DNA of 64,000 nucleotides from Primulina eburnea. Taxonomy: Eukaryota; Streptophyta; Magnoliopsida; Lamiales; Gesneriaceae. The stretch covers positions 11,118,261 through 11,182,260 of the forward strand of contig NC_133114.1 of NCBI RefSeq assembly GCF_022965805.1. The letters are read 5' to 3'. Under the pieces are notes generated by a model. The model worked only from the letters and a program-made list of their open reading frames with translations. It was not told where the DNA came from and made no database searches. Below, one piece after another: positions 12,880-26,010 of the stretch (the stretch's first letter is position 1; each line of letters begins with the position of its first letter). A program made the translations under genes and the position numbers.

Positions 12880-14596
12880 ACTTTATGTTACGTGAAACCT
12901 ATAAATGGAAATAAGAACGCCAACAACTTGTGGGTAATTGTTTGATTCTCGAGATTAAGGACAAATCGATAATATTCGAGGAAAGTAAGAACTAATTTTG
13001 CAATTTTTAAGAAATTTGGAACTTGATTAGCAGTAAGTGAGAATCGAATGGTTTAAAGGATATGAAATTTGATGATTTATGTTTGAAGAGATATCTAGAA
13101 CCTTGAACTAATTGGTTTATAAGGTTATAAGGATTGGTAACCAAGGGCATTGTAGGATGAATCGACATTTGGCTTGAAAGTTTAAGCTCTAGTGAATTAA
13201 TACTGTGACAAATTAAGAATTTAGAGTGATAACAATTTAAGATAAAGTTGATCAGTTAGTTAAGTTATAAGAAGATATGGAGCTAACAAAAAAAAAATTG
13301 GGAATTTAAGTTTGATGAATCATAATTTTTAATCATGATCTTAAGAGTTAAAATTATACCTTTGTTGGAATTTAATTTTTCAAAAAAAAAATATTTGGGT
13401 ACGATCGATGGTTAGATTACTTGATAGACGCATATAAGATTTGAGGTAGACACCTTGTTTCAAGATATTTTTGAAAGTCATTGAGAAACTTGAGAATAAA
13501 TGAATATATGTGTTGGGATTATGTTACCTAATACTATTTGAGTCGCTTAAGCTTGAATTTTAAGTTTATGAAATAGGTGTTCGTACGAAAATTTTGGGTG
13601 AAATAAATAACAAAAGAAACGAGTTGTGTTCATCATAGGTTATCAATGAACGAATATTAAGATTTTTTTTATCGAGTAAGAATCTGAATCTTGATATGAG
13701 GATTCTAGAATTTATGGGTTATAAGTGAAGTTGATTTATTAGAGTTAGCCCATCATTATCATAGGAGAACTTATTAAGTTTTATACGCTAGTATTAGTTA
13801 AGAATTAAAAATATGTAAGAATGCGACATTCGCTTAAATAAGGAAAGTCCAAGGGTCTTAGGTCTCAACTTTATTCTAATTGAAAAGGAAATAGTTTAAG
13901 CATGTAATTGGTGCTAGAATAATTTAATTATTTAGGTGGAAGATCGGTATCGTATATTTTGGGTTTTATGGATTAAGACTACTCGAACTTAAGATTTGCA
14001 ACAACGTTATATTGGGATGTACTTCTAAATAGTCAGGTTATGTAAGTTTGGTGCGGTAAAGTAAAGATTCGATTCAAGGATCTTAGTCTAATATTATTAT
14101 GGGGTTGAGATAAGGTTTAACTTTTAAGTACTTTACTAAGATCTCTTAAGTCGAACTGCATGAATGCCAATGCTTGGACTTGAAGCTTTAACATATCTTG
14201 AGTTCAATAAAGTTAAGAAGGGATGCTGTTAAGATTTCAATATTGGAAAATAATAGGTAAATGAACATCTTGGGTATATTATAAGGAAAGTAAGGTGTGT
14301 TAAATTTGGACATCCATCTCTAGTATGAAGAATTGCGGGATAAGTCAAAATTCAGGGCTATAGTTGAATAGAACTAAGTCACCATAAGTTGTTTTAAGTT
14401 GCGATTCACAAACGAGGATTTCGGTAGACAAATTTATTTAGGATTGAGAAGACGTGAGGACAGCTTAATATTTATCTTATCAGAGTAGCGCATCAGAAGC
14501 GTGAATTATTAGGATTCTAGAATTAAGAGTCTAAACTTTCTGTTTATCAAGGATAAGCGAATTTCGAGGACGAAATTTCTTTTAAGGGGGGAGAGT
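12880..14596 (+). mobile_element. Element B: noncoding interior with PPT
   Basis: These 1.7 kb carry no frame of note. They match the reverse complement of element A's interior (about 52511-53990), which shows that A and B are one family and that the lack of coding sequence is a family trait. The segment ends in a G-rich polypurine tract directly before the TG of the 3' LTR. Confidence 0.85.
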
Positions 14597-17500
14597 TGTA
14601 GAAATCGTTAAATCAGACTACGTATAAGTCATGCATAATTACTATTATTTAAATTAAAATGTTCTTTTTATGCATGAGGATTTATATCCATTCTTTTAAG
14701 ATTGGTTGAGTTATGGTTATTTATTTTAAATCGCATGAGTTTAGTTGTTGTCTTTTCAGTTAAATAAGTGAGGCCGTACTGGAGTTGGAGTATTGAGATA
14801 AATTTTAATATTAAGAAAACATTCCTACAATGTATTTAAGATAAATAATAAGTCATTTCAAAATAAAATAATGTTTAAGGATTTATTTAATTAACTTGAG
14901 ATAAGTAGTAAATAAATTCTTTTTGTCCAATAATTTAATTAAAAGCCTAAAATAAAATATGTGACAAATTGAGATAAGTTAATCTAGACTTATTTTAATT
15001 AAGAAATTATAATTTAACATGATAGTAAATTTACCTTTAAGATTTAAAGAATTATCCATGCATGCAAGATAATGTTATTCCTTAATTAATTTATTAATTC
15101 ACCAAAATATTTAATGGGTAGATAAAACTCTAAAGAATTAAAATACAAGATTTATGAAATATTTTCCCCCTCTATCTTAGAAAATTCGGCCAACACCCTT
15201 CTAAGATTTAATTAATTTGTCAACTCATCATTTTAATATCTTTCCTTAATCCTTTCATGGCATAGATAATTCCTTCAACTTTAAGTCATCAATAATTATT
15301 ATTTAAGGAATTTTTCACCCCATTTTAAATTCAAAATTTCGGCCATCCCCTTTGAAGATTTGATTTAATTTTAGCAACTCCACTTTAATATATTTCCTTA
15401 CCCTTTCTCTTGTTAAATAATTCCCTAAATTTTATTCACCACTAATTAGGTATTTAAGCAATATCCTACCATGTTTATCTAGCAATAATTCCCTCCTTTT
15501 TAATTAATAAAAATCGGCCCTCCCTTATTTTTTTAAAGATTTAAAAAAGTTGACAACTCATTTCCTTTTATTCTTTCCTTATCCATTCTTGGTAGATAAT
15601 CCCTTCATTATAATCACCAATAATTATTGAATTAAGAAATATTTCCCCTTCATTTATTTTTGTAAAAATCGGCCACTCCTTGTTGAATTTAAAAATATTT
15701 GTCAACTCTCCATCTTTAATTCATTTCCTTATTTTCTAGGGAGATAATTCCCTCACCTTTTAATCTTCAATAATTAAGCAATTTCCCACCCATATTTGAT
15801 TGATGAAAATCGGTCATCCAACTCTCTCACTCCCTCAATCAAATCTTTTCCCTTATCTCTCAAACAACTAGAAAGATAGCAAGACTTATTCTCTCCATTT
15901 ATCTTGCAACCTTCCCATTTATCTTCCTAACCTTCTCTCCCCATCCTCATTCACGAAATTAAGAGTAATTTTGAGAGAAAAAATTTGGCTAGCACTAGAG
16001 AAAACTAGAGAGAAAATTGGGTAGAAACAAAAAAGTGAAGGACACTCTGTCTCCTCCGCGCCGCGTCGTGTTTTCAATTGTTTTTTTCGTTCAAAACAAT
16101 TCCAGGCATGTTTATATTTCCCTTTACTCCTCAATCAAGTCATAGTATTATTTTAAAACATCATATGTTCATGAAACTTGAAGCAAAACCGAAATTTGTT
16201 CAAGATATTTTCAAAATGCATAGTGCAGATTTTTGACTCTTCCTTGGTGCCCTCACGGTTTTGTTTGTTTTTTATGGTTTCAGGTGGTTGGCTCGACCCT
16301 AGGCTCCCAAGGCTGCACTTAGGCACATACTAAGGTGTGTCAAGACCATGTTGGTCCATTAGTTCAAGCCCCATCCATGCATGCTGGAATTGAGAAAATA
16401 CAGCAACTCTTCCAATAAAGCCATTTTGAGTTCGAAAATTCTGTTCTTGCTGTAAAGGGAGATGAATCTGATCTTGGCTGCCCTAGGGGCTATAGCCATG
16501 GTTAGAACATCTCCTTATTATGTCTAAGATGTGACCATGTCGGCCTTTTGAGGCTTGGTCCATGATGGAATCGGTTTTCAAATTAAAACAAGAACAGCCC
16601 CTTCGACCCCCTTCATTTTTTCTGCATGTGTATTTCGGCTTCATGGTGATTGGTGTGGATCTTGGTTGGCTTTTTAGCCCTTAGAAATGTTTCATACCAT
16701 ATCTCTTGATGTCTAGATCATTGCCATGGTCAATCAAATGGCCAGTGGAATGACACGGTACAGCAAACGAAGCAACTTCCTCCGCGCGTGCATATGCGTT
16801 CTCGGGTGAGAGCTTCGAGTGGTTGCTGGTGTTGTTCGAATTGTGGCTGGCCTAGGGCCCTTAGCCATGGTTCAGACCACACCTTGGGATGTTGGTAAGA
16901 GACCCTCGTCGGTGGTTCAAGCCCCAATGGCCAATAGTCTTGAAAACGACGCAAGGAAACGAAAGTGTTGCTGCTGTATTTTTGACAGCAAGTTGGTGCT
17001 TTGGTTCAGAGGCTCGTTTGAGTTCTCGGTTGGCTTTTAGCCTATGGCCTTGGACTGGACAGTACCTCATCAAGTTAGGAAGATCATGTTTTTTTTCATT
17101 CGTGATTTGGTCAAGTTTAGTGGTCGTACGAGAATTTACGGTGCGATGTGCCAAATTGACTCTCGAAAGAGCGTTTCATGTTTTGGCCTCCATTCACCAA
17201 AAATTTCGACTTTTATCATTTTAGGAGCATTATTTCATCATTTTAGGTGTATTTTAATCATGACTAAATGATGGTTCGGTGTTGATTAGAGTTGGCACGG
17301 AGTCATGATTAACTACTAAGTCGATGGGCGTAATTGCCTCATTTATGGATTCAATTACAAAGTTTGGTCAAGTAAAATCAGTTGCATAGTTTTCATGTTA
17401 GATTTAAGTCGCCGCGAGCCTGGGAACGATCCAACCCATTCGGTAAAATTAATACAGGATAATTAATTATGTTATTTAATTATATTACGTGCATAAAAAT

Positions 17501-18225
17501 ATAAACTATTCATTTTTTATATTTATGCGATATTGCTTGTGGCCACTTCACTATCATGGGATTATTACTTCACCCGGTGGTCACTTATCGGTTCAGTTCA
17601 GTTCCACCCAGTATACTATGGCATTTGTCTGATCAGACGATTATTACTTCACCCGGTGGTCACTTACCGGTTCAGTTCAGTTCAGTTCATGGGGCCACTT
17701 GAGTATAACATAATCTCAACAGAAAATTATTATATAACAGGGCTCTACGGAGCAAACATTTCACTTATGATTTTCAGTTCAGTTATGCACGTCTTATAAT
17801 TACTCATGACAAGATATTTTCACGTTATACCTGTCTCATGATATTTTTACCTTGCATGAAATTTTATTATTATTACTCGTTATTTATGATATATGCATGC
17901 TGAGTCTTTAGACTCACTAGACTTGATTGTTGTAGGTACTGATGAGGTCGGGATCGAGGGCGGGGACCAGTGAGCCATCTTGGGTCAGCAGTAGTGGAAC
18001 CCGAGGACCTCATTTTCAGCATTTACCATTTTTATGCTCAAACATTTTATCTTTCGTTGGATTATTCTAAATTGTTAGTTTACAAACGAAAATTTCTTCT
18101 GCTGCTATTTTGAACATTAAACTTTATTTATCAGTTTATTTTATGAATGAGGCATTTTAATTATTTAAAAAGGAAATTTTTTATTTTTCCATTAATTTTC
18201 AAACACGAATTCTTAGGCCTTTACA
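14597..18225 (+). mobile_element. Element B: 3' LTR (3,629 bp)
   Basis: This is the full-length LTR, TGTAGAAATCG to CCTTTACA. It includes the GAGTCTTTAGACTC block at 17901-17920 and two copies of a segment with CACCCGGTGGTCACTTA near 17570 and 17652. A 71-codon minus-strand frame at 15919-16134 is repeated at 12562-12777 only because the LTRs are copies. It has no family resemblance and is not annotated as a gene. Confidence 0.85.
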
Positions 18226-20850
18226 CTTTACTTGCCCAAACTTTGTAATTGACTCCAAAACGAGACAATTACGTCCAATGACTTGGTATTTAATCATGAC
18301 TCCGTGCCAACCCGAACCAACATCGAGCCATAGTTTAGTCATGATTAAAATACACTTAAAATGATGAAATAATGCTCCTAACATTTCAGTACTTCGAAAT
18401 TTGGTGACTGGATGCCAAAAACATGAAACGCTCTTTCGAGAGTCCCTTTGGCACATTGCACCGTAAATTCTCGTACGACCTCTAAACTTGACCAAATCAT
18501 GAACAGACAAAAACATGACCTTCCTAACTTGATGAGGCACTGTCCAGTCCAATGCTCCTAACATCACGCGGGTACAGTTGCTGTCAAAAAAATACAGCAG
18601 TTGTTGGCGCGTTTTCTTGCGTCGTTTGCGAGGCTAATGGCCATTGGGGCTTGAACCACCGACCAGAACCTCTTACCAACATCCTAAGGTGTGGCTTGAA
18701 CCATGGCTAAGGGCCCTAGGCAAGCCACAATCCAAGTAACACCATGGATCACCCGAACTTCCACCCGAGAGGCGAACCTGCGCGCGTGGGGCGAGTTGCT
18801 TCGTTTGCTGTCATGGACGATTCCAGTGGCCATTCGATTGACCATGGCATGATCTAGACATCAAGGGTATGGTATGGACCGTGGCTAAGGGCCAGAAGCC
18901 AACCAAGATCCATACCAACCTAATAACCGAACACCAACTCATGCAGAAAATGAAAGGGATCAAAGGGGACTGTTCTTGTTTATTTTTCAAAACCGATTGG
19001 GACGTGAACCAAGCCATGAAAGGGCATCCTGGTAACGTCCTAAAAATTTCAAGGAAGGGTTCTAACCATGGCTACAGCCCCTAGGGCAGCCACGATCAAA
19101 ACACTTGCCTTAGACCAAAAATCGTGCAACCTGAGACTCAAAATGCATTGTGGACGAGTTGCTGCCCATTCGAGTTGCTGGGGGAAGAAGACACTTTAAC
19201 CAATGGTCAAATCCCTTCTTAACACACCCTATATCAATCCTAGATGCAGCGTGGAAAGCCTGGACTCGAGCCAACCACCTGAAGCCATCAAAAGAAGCCA
19301 AGCTGTGAGGAGCACAAGGAAGACAAACTTTCTGTACATGTTTCAAAAATGTGTTGTCAAATATTTCGGTTTTTACCTCATAAAATCTTGATCATGAAAG
19401 GTTTAAAATCATATTATCGCTTGATTGAAGAGTGAAAGGAAAAATATAAACATGCCTTGAATTTTTGTTTTGAAGAAAACAAAATATACGACGACGTGGC
19501 GCGGCGGAGACGGAGTGTTCTTTTTTTGTTTCTACTTTCCTCTCTTATTTTTCCCTCTTGAGGCTCACGATTTTCTACGAATTTTTCTTCTGATTTTGGT
19601 GGAAATGGTGGGGAGGGAAGTTTAGGAAAATAAATTGGAGGTTGCAAGATAGTGGGAGATTAAATGGCAAAATGAATCTTGCTTTCTTTGAGTTTGCTTG
19701 GAGATAGAAAGGATATGATATCAAGGGATTTTGAGGGATATTTTGGAGGTGTGTTGGCCGATTTCTTGCTTAATAAAATGAGGGAGGATATTGCTTAATT
19801 GTTAATTAGTGGTGACTAAAATGGTGGGGGAATTATCTTCCAAGAAAAAATAAGAAAATGAGTTAAAATGGTGAGTTGACAAACTCAATTAAATATATCA
19901 TGAGGTGGCCGATTTTTTCTTTAAAAAAATGGGATAGAAAAATTTACCTAATTAATAATTATTGATGAATTAAATTGGAGGGATTATCTACCAAGAAAGG
20001 GTAAGGAAAGGAATCAAAGTTTGTGAGTTGTAAAATTAAATTCAAACCTTCTATGAAGTGGCCGAAAATTGTTAGATAAATGTGGATGAAATATTGCTTA
20101 ATTAATAATTACTGAGGATTTAAAAATGAGGGAATTAACTATGCCATGAAAGGATTAAGGAAAGATAACAAAAATGGAGAGTTGACAAATTAATTAAATC
20201 TCATAAGGGTAGTGGCCGAATTTTATGCTTATTAAGATGGAGGGAAATTATTTCTTCAATCTTGTATTTAATTCTTTAGAGTTTTATCTACCTGATAAAC
20301 ATAAAAATTGTACATTAATTAAATGTTTTATAATAATAATTTATAGTTTTTGTTTTATTAAATGTTTAAATATTATATATTTTATAATAAATTGTATACA
20401 AAATAAGCTGTTCTGTAATTATAAGTTTTTACTATTTCTACAGGTTCGATAAAACAAGAATAACCTTGGCCTTGCAAATGAGATTAAGATGATTCTTGAC
20501 CTGTAGAAATTTGATTATAATATCTACAATATTGTTGACAAGAATGAGATAAAAATCCTCTCACAATTGGAATCAAATTAAGCAACAAATAAAGTTACCA
20601 AAGGAGTGGCAGTTTTACCATGCTCTAGTATTTTCACCATATCTCTCAAATTACTTGGCCAAATGGTGTGAAAAAAATACCACAACTCAACAACTCAGAT
20701 ATCTACATGTTTTATTTTATGTGGAAAAGAAAATTCGGATGGGAAGATTTTCAAAAGTGATGTACATTAAAATATAATTTCTTGGAACACCAATGAAGAC
20801 TTATGTATAAAAAATAATATTTTATTTGTGGTTGTCTCCTCAAATTTGGC

Positions 20851-20860
20851 TATAAATAGG
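20851..20860 (+). promoter_or_regulatory. TATA box of the C LTR promoter
   Basis: TATAAATAGG in U3 of the 5' LTR; the same box is at 40205-40212 in the 3' LTR. It is the likely core promoter for the C genomic RNA. Confidence 0.7.
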
Positions 20861-21184
20861 GGTGCATTGTAATGAATTGAGATATCCCTCATTCTATGAA
20901 CAAATATTTGAGTTCATAATATTTCTTCATTTAAATATAATTAGCATGTTAATTTCATATTCAAAGTTTTATACTTTGAATAATGAGCAGCTAACTTCCC
21001 AAGGTTGAGATGAAAAGGTGAAACTCTTGGCATGATAATAAGGTTATTAAAAGATAATAATCTATGTTTTATATTATTTAATCATTATTTATTGTTTATG
21101 TTATATTTATTTCTTTAAACATTATTATACCCTACTTATAAGTGGGAGTTTTGATTTATTGTTGCTATATGTTACACTAAATTT

Positions 21185-21470
21185 TTGGTACCATTTAAAC
21201 ATTAATTTGGAATTACCAACTATTTAAATTGGATGCCTTGATTTATTATATAGGAATATATTATAATATTAAATTCTTGGAACCATTTAAATGTTAGTTT
21301 GGTATTACCAACTATTTAAAGTGGATGCCTTGATTTATTACAAATCAATATATCATAATATTAATTTTTTGGTACCATTTAAATGTTTGTTTGGTGATAC
21401 CAACCATTTAAAGTGGGAATCTTGATTTAGTGTTTACAAATATATATAGCACAATAAATACTTGACAACA
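21185..21470. repeat. ~92-bp tandem repeat in the C 5' LTR
   Basis: Three diverged copies start near 21185, 21277 and 21369. Each contains a TTGG(T/A)ACCATTTAAA segment, a TTGGTATTACCAA-like inverted repeat and a GGATGCCTTGATTTA-like segment. They are absent from the 3' LTR. Confidence 0.8.
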
Positions 21471-21875
21471 TTTATAAGTTTGGGTATATATTATATACTT
21501 ATAAAATAATAATATATAACATAATATAAATATGATTATTTAATATATTGGAACCATTTTATTAAGTGGATTTCAATAATGTTCATTAATGTTAACTTTA
21601 TTAAAATACCAATAGTGGATCCTTTAATCTCAACTACTTCAATTAAAATTTGAACAATTAAAATTTACCCATTAAAGATTCAAACAATTAAAATAAAAAA
21701 CAAAAACAAAACAAAAAGATATTGTAGTGGACTTGTAATTACCTTAGCTTCCGTGTGGATACGATATCGGATTCATCGAATTATACTACTTGTGGAAAAC
21801 TCGGATTCATCGAATTATACTAATTGTGGAAAACCTGCTCTTGGGAGTGCAACAATCAAAGTGGCAACAAGTTTT

Positions 21876-21891
21876 TGGCGCCGTTGCCGGG
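21876..21891 (+). other. Primer-binding site of C (tRNA-Asp type)
   Basis: TGGCGCCGTTGCCGGG lies six bases after the 5' LTR. It is complementary to the 3' end of plant tRNA-Asp and is the usual PBS of Athila elements. This fixes the plus orientation and the 3' border of the 5' LTR. Confidence 0.9.
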
Positions 21892-22051
21892 AAAGTATAA
21901 TTTAATTTCAAGTCTATTTAATTTTTTTAGTTTATTTTTTTCTTCGAAATTTTTGTTGCTTTTGTGTGTTTTCTTTTGCATTTGCATGATCATTTGGTCA
22001 CGTAAACTTAGTGGTCGACTCATTCGAAATAACCCTTTATTTTTACAAAAC

Positions 22052-23528
22052 ATGGCAGAAGAACCCATCCAGGAAAATGAAGATGAAATTCAATCTCAAC
22101 ATGATCATGATAGGCGAAGAACACTTAGAGATCACATGAATCCTACACGTACTAGTGCACCTTCATGTCTAGTTTTTCCCCCTGATGCATCTCAATTCAA
22201 TTTTAAGCGTGGTATTATCCAACTTTTACCCAACTTTCATGGCTTAGATTCTGAAAATCCATACATGCATTTACGAGAATTTGAAGAAGAGTGCAACACA
22301 TATAACGATCTAAATTGTAGCATGAACACCATTCGACTTAAGCTTTTTCCTCTTTCTTTAAAAGATAAAGCTAAAACTTGGCTACAAAATCTTAGATCGG
22401 GATCCGTTAGAACTTGGGATGAATTGCAACAACAATTTTTGAAAAAGTTTTTTTCCATCTCACAGAACAAATTCTTTCAAAAGGCAAATCATCAATTTCA
22501 CTCAAAAACAAGGAGAAACTTTTTATCAGTGTTGGGATAGATATAAAGAATTGCTTAATCTTTGTCCACATCATGGTTTTGAAATTTGGAGAGTCGTTTC
22601 TCAATTTTATGAAGGCTTAACACCTAAAGATAGGCAAATGGTTGAATTTATGTGTAATGGAACACTTGAAGATAAAGATCCAAACGAGGCAATTGAGTAT
22701 CTTGATTCATTAGCTGAAAATGCTCAAAATTGGGACACTATAGGTACAATCGAACCATCAAACAAGATTCAATCTCCCACATCTGGTGGAGGTATGTACA
22801 TTCTCAAAGATGAACATGATCTCCAAGCTAGATTTACCTCTTTGGCAAGAAAAGTTGAGGCACTTGAATTGAAAAAGAATGGTCAATTAAAATCTGTTCA
22901 AGAAATTACGTGTCACATCTGTCATACAAGTGATCATTCTACAAAAGATTGTCCCACTTTGTCCTCTTTTAAAGGATGTCTCTATGAGCAATTCAATGTT
23001 TTGAACAATTTCAAAAGGCCAAATTTTGAACCATTTTCTCAAACTTACAATCCAAGTTGGCGAAATCATCCAAATTTTAGTTGGAGGAATGATAATGCTG
23101 CACAATTTTCACAACCACATTTCCAAAATCAACAAAATTTTCAAAATTATGCACCTTATATTCCTCCACCTAAAAAGGACTTGGAAGAAATATTGAATTC
23201 TTTCATTGCCAAGCAAGAGTCTATCAATACTCAAACGGCTCAAACTATGACAGATTTGAAAGCTACTCTTGCTAAATTTGCATCTGCACTTAATGTTCAT
23301 GAAAAAGGTAAATTTCCTTCACAACCACAGCCTAATCCCAAGGATTATCATTCACAAACTGGAACATCTGGAACTCAACCGATGGATCAGGTAAAACCTG
23401 TTATTACCCTTCGCAGTGGTAAGGTTGTAGAAAAATCCATTCTTGAACCTTGTGAAGATGATGATAAATCAACTCCAAAGGGTAAGGAATTGGAACCCAT
23501 AACTTGCGAAGAGGGGACCAACAGATAG
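22052..23528 (+). pseudogene. gag: Element C gag
   Basis: The likely start is ATG 22052 (MAEEPIQENED), 160 bases after the PBS. The gag core follows (FHGLDSENPYMHLREFEEEC, then LKDKAKTWLQNLR). A frameshift near 22470 moves the reading frame, and the second half continues to 23528 (ERYKELLN-like segment, PHHGFEIWRVVSQFYEGL). A zinc knuckle of the form CHICHTSDHSTKDC is at about 22915-22956. In a working copy, gag would be fused to protease; here the frame ends at a stop at 23526-23528. Confidence 0.9.
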
Positions 23529-23549
23529 TGTTACCACCATTCCCTCATG

Positions 23550-24420
23550 CATTAAAAAATACAAAAAAAATCAAATTTGAATTCTGATATATATGATATT
23601 TTGAAACAAGTAAAAGTTAATATTCATTTATTAGATGCAATAAAGCAGGTACCATCATATGCCAAATTTTTGAAAGACTTGTGAACTGTGAAAAGAAAAT
23701 TGAATGTGAAAAAGAAATCATTTTTAGCCGAACAAGTAAGTGCAATCATTCAAAATAATAATGCCTTGAAATACAAAGATCCTGGTTGTCCTACTATTTC
23801 TTTTATTATTGGAGAACGAAAGATTAAAAAAGCCTTGCTTGACCTTGGAGCTAGTGTGAATTTACTTCCATATTCAGTTTATCAAGAACTCAATCTAGGC
23901 GAGTTAAAACCTACTTCGATAACACTTTTACTTGCTGATAGATATGTTAAAGTGCCAAGAGGTATGGTAGAAGACGTGTTGGTCCAAGTTGATAACTCTG
24001 TATATCCTGTCGATTTCATCGTTTTAGATACACAACCTATCGAAGCTTGTAATGCAATTCCTGTAATTTTAGGTCGTCCATTTTTAGCAACTTCTAATGC
24101 TATTATAAATTGCAGGAATGGAATAATGAATTTGTCATTTGATAACATGACCTTGGAGCTTAATGTTTTTAATCTTTGTAAGCAACCACGTGACAAAGGA
24201 GATGAAAGTGAAGATGAAAACCTTATTGAAACTCTTTTGGAAGAAAACATTCAAGAAGGGAGTACTCGTGACCAATTAGATATTTGTTCAATTGATACTA
24301 TTAAAGAAGATATGAAATTGATCTTGATGATTTTATTAGGTATCACTCCTTACCAGGATCAGCGAAAGAATTTGAGGCAAAATATGAGAACAAAGATGAA
24401 CCACCCATATTGGAGTTAAA
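23550..24420 (+). pseudogene. Element C protease region
   Basis: After the gag stop, the polyprotein continues through VNIHLLDAIKQVPSYAKFL, an in-frame stop near 23682, and the frame 23688-24419. This holds the aspartic protease active-site segment ALLDLGASVNLLPYSV (DLGA in place of DTGA, as is usual in Athila) and the flap region up to VILGRPFLATSNA. The frame then drifts into a frameshift near 24390. The domain itself is intact, but it is no longer linked to gag or RT. Confidence 0.9.
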
Positions 24421-26010
24421 ATCATTGCCAGAAGAATTAAAATATGCATTCCTTGGAGAAGATGAAACATATCTGGTGGTAATTTCTTCCAAACTAGCAA
24501 GTGATCAAGAAGGTAAATTGGTTGATATGCTTAAAAGACATAAAAATGCAATTGGTTGGACACTAAAAGATCTCAAGGGCATTAATCCACTAATTTGCAC
24601 ACACAAAATTCATTTAGAAGAAAATACTAAAACATCTCAACAACCACAAAGGAGATTAAATCCATACATGAAAGATGTTGTGAAAACTGAAGTTATCAAA
24701 CTACTTGATATTGGAATTATCTATCCTATTTCTGATAGTAAGTGGTTAAGCCCAACACAAGTAGTTCCAAAAAAATCTGGCGTCACAGTGATAAAAAATG
24801 AAAAAGGTGAATTGTTAACAAGTCGAGTCCCATCTAGTTGGCGGATGTGTATTGATTATAGAAAATTAAATGACGCCACTAGAAAAGATCATTTCTCATT
24901 ACCATTTTTGGATCAAATTTTAGAAAGAGTAGCAGGTCATCCCTACTAATGTTTTCTTGACGGATATTCAGGCTATTATCAAATTCCCATTACACTCGAA
25001 GATCAAGTAAAAAACTACATTCTCATGTCCTTTTGGAACATTTGCATTCAGAAGGATGCCATTTGGTTTATGCAATGCCCCAGCAACATTTCAAAGATGT
25101 ATGCTAAGAAATTTTTGCGACATGGTTGAAAATTGTTTGGAAATTTTTATGGATGATTTCACTGTTTTTGGAAATACATTTGATAATTGTCATGAAAATT
25201 TGGAAAAAGTTTTAAAATGATGCGAGGAAAAAGGTCTTATTTACATTGGGAAAAATGTTATTACATGATTACTTTTGGAATTGTTTTGGGACATGTCGTG
25301 TCATCTCATGGAATTGAAGTTGATAAAGCAAAAGTTGATGTCATTGCCAATTTACCCCCTCCAAAAACCATTAAAGAAATTCGCTCATTTTTGGGACATG
25401 CTGGATTTTATAGGAGGTTTATAAAGGACTTTAGTTTAATCTCTAAACCCATTTGTAACCTCTTAACAAAAGACAATGTATTTGAGTGGACTCAAGAATG
25501 TCAAAATGCTTTTGATAAAATCATTCGACATTTAACATCAGCTCCTATCATGCAACCTCCTGATTGGTCTTTACCATTTGAAATAATGTGCGATGCGAGT
25601 GATTATGCAGTCGTCGTTGTAGTATTGGGTCAAAGAAGAAACGGTAAGCCTTATGTGATATATTATGCAAGTAGAACTTTAAATAATGCTCAAATAAATT
25701 ACTCCACAACTGAAAAAGAACTACTTGCTGTAATATTTGCATTAGATAAATTTCGTTCTTATTTGATTGGATCAACAACTATCGTGTTTAATGATCATTC
25801 TGCTATTAGATATTTGTTGACCAAATAGGATGCAAAGCCACGATTGATACGATGGATTTTGTTGCTCCAAGAATTTGACATTGTGATCAAAGATAAAAAA
25901 GGAACCGAGAATGTCGTAGCCGATCATTTATCGAGACTAGTAACAGAATCATCTTCTGAAATGACACCAATTAACGATAATTTTCCTGATTAACATCTAT
26001 TTTCAGTTAC
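24410..26010 (+). pseudogene. Element C reverse transcriptase and RNase H
   Basis: The first RT frame (24410-24949) contains the palm segment WRMCIDYRKLNDATRKDHF and ends at TAA 24947, a changed Tyr codon. RT continues across a one-base insertion near 25010: RMPFGLCNAPATFQRCM, then the catalytic FMDD near 25149. Further stops lie near 25220 and 25258. From 25217 the thumb (EIRSFLGHAGFYRRFIKDF) and RNase H (MCDASDYAV, RTLNNAQINYSTTEKELLA) are readable to a stop near 25828, and RNase H ends with [11 protein letters not shown] near 25935. Confidence 0.92.

Larger units (their letters stand above)
11241..18225 (+). mobile_element. Element B: internally deleted LARD, relative of A
   Basis: B begins TGTAGAACCCG at 11241 and ends CCTTTACA at 18225. 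The flanks ATTTA (11236-11240) and CTTTA (18226-18230) are a duplication with one mismatch, and the interrupted A LTR reads on across it. Parts in order: a 5' LTR remnant (11241-12879), a noncoding interior (12880-14596), the PPT TTTTAAGGGGGGAGAG (ending 14595) and a full 3' LTR (14597-18225). The rest of the 5' LTR, the PBS and the first part of the interior are deleted. The two LTR starts differ at few positions, so B is younger than A. No protein is encoded. Confidence 0.88.
20293..21869 (+). mobile_element. Element C: 5' LTR (1,577 bp)
   Basis: It runs from TGATAAACATAAAA to GTGGCAACA. A TATAAATAGG box lies at 20851-20860. A ~92-bp tandem repeat, three copies, occupies about 21185-21470, each with a TTGGTA-type inverted motif such as TTGGTATTACCAA. 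The 3' LTR is only 832 bp and lacks about 20940-21650, including these repeats. Confidence 0.9.

Noticed and set aside
16730..19391. Several frames of 60-120 codons shared by B and the two A LTRs
   Set aside because: They occur in alternative frames on both strands in LTR sequence, with stops at different places in each copy. No conserved protein is supported.
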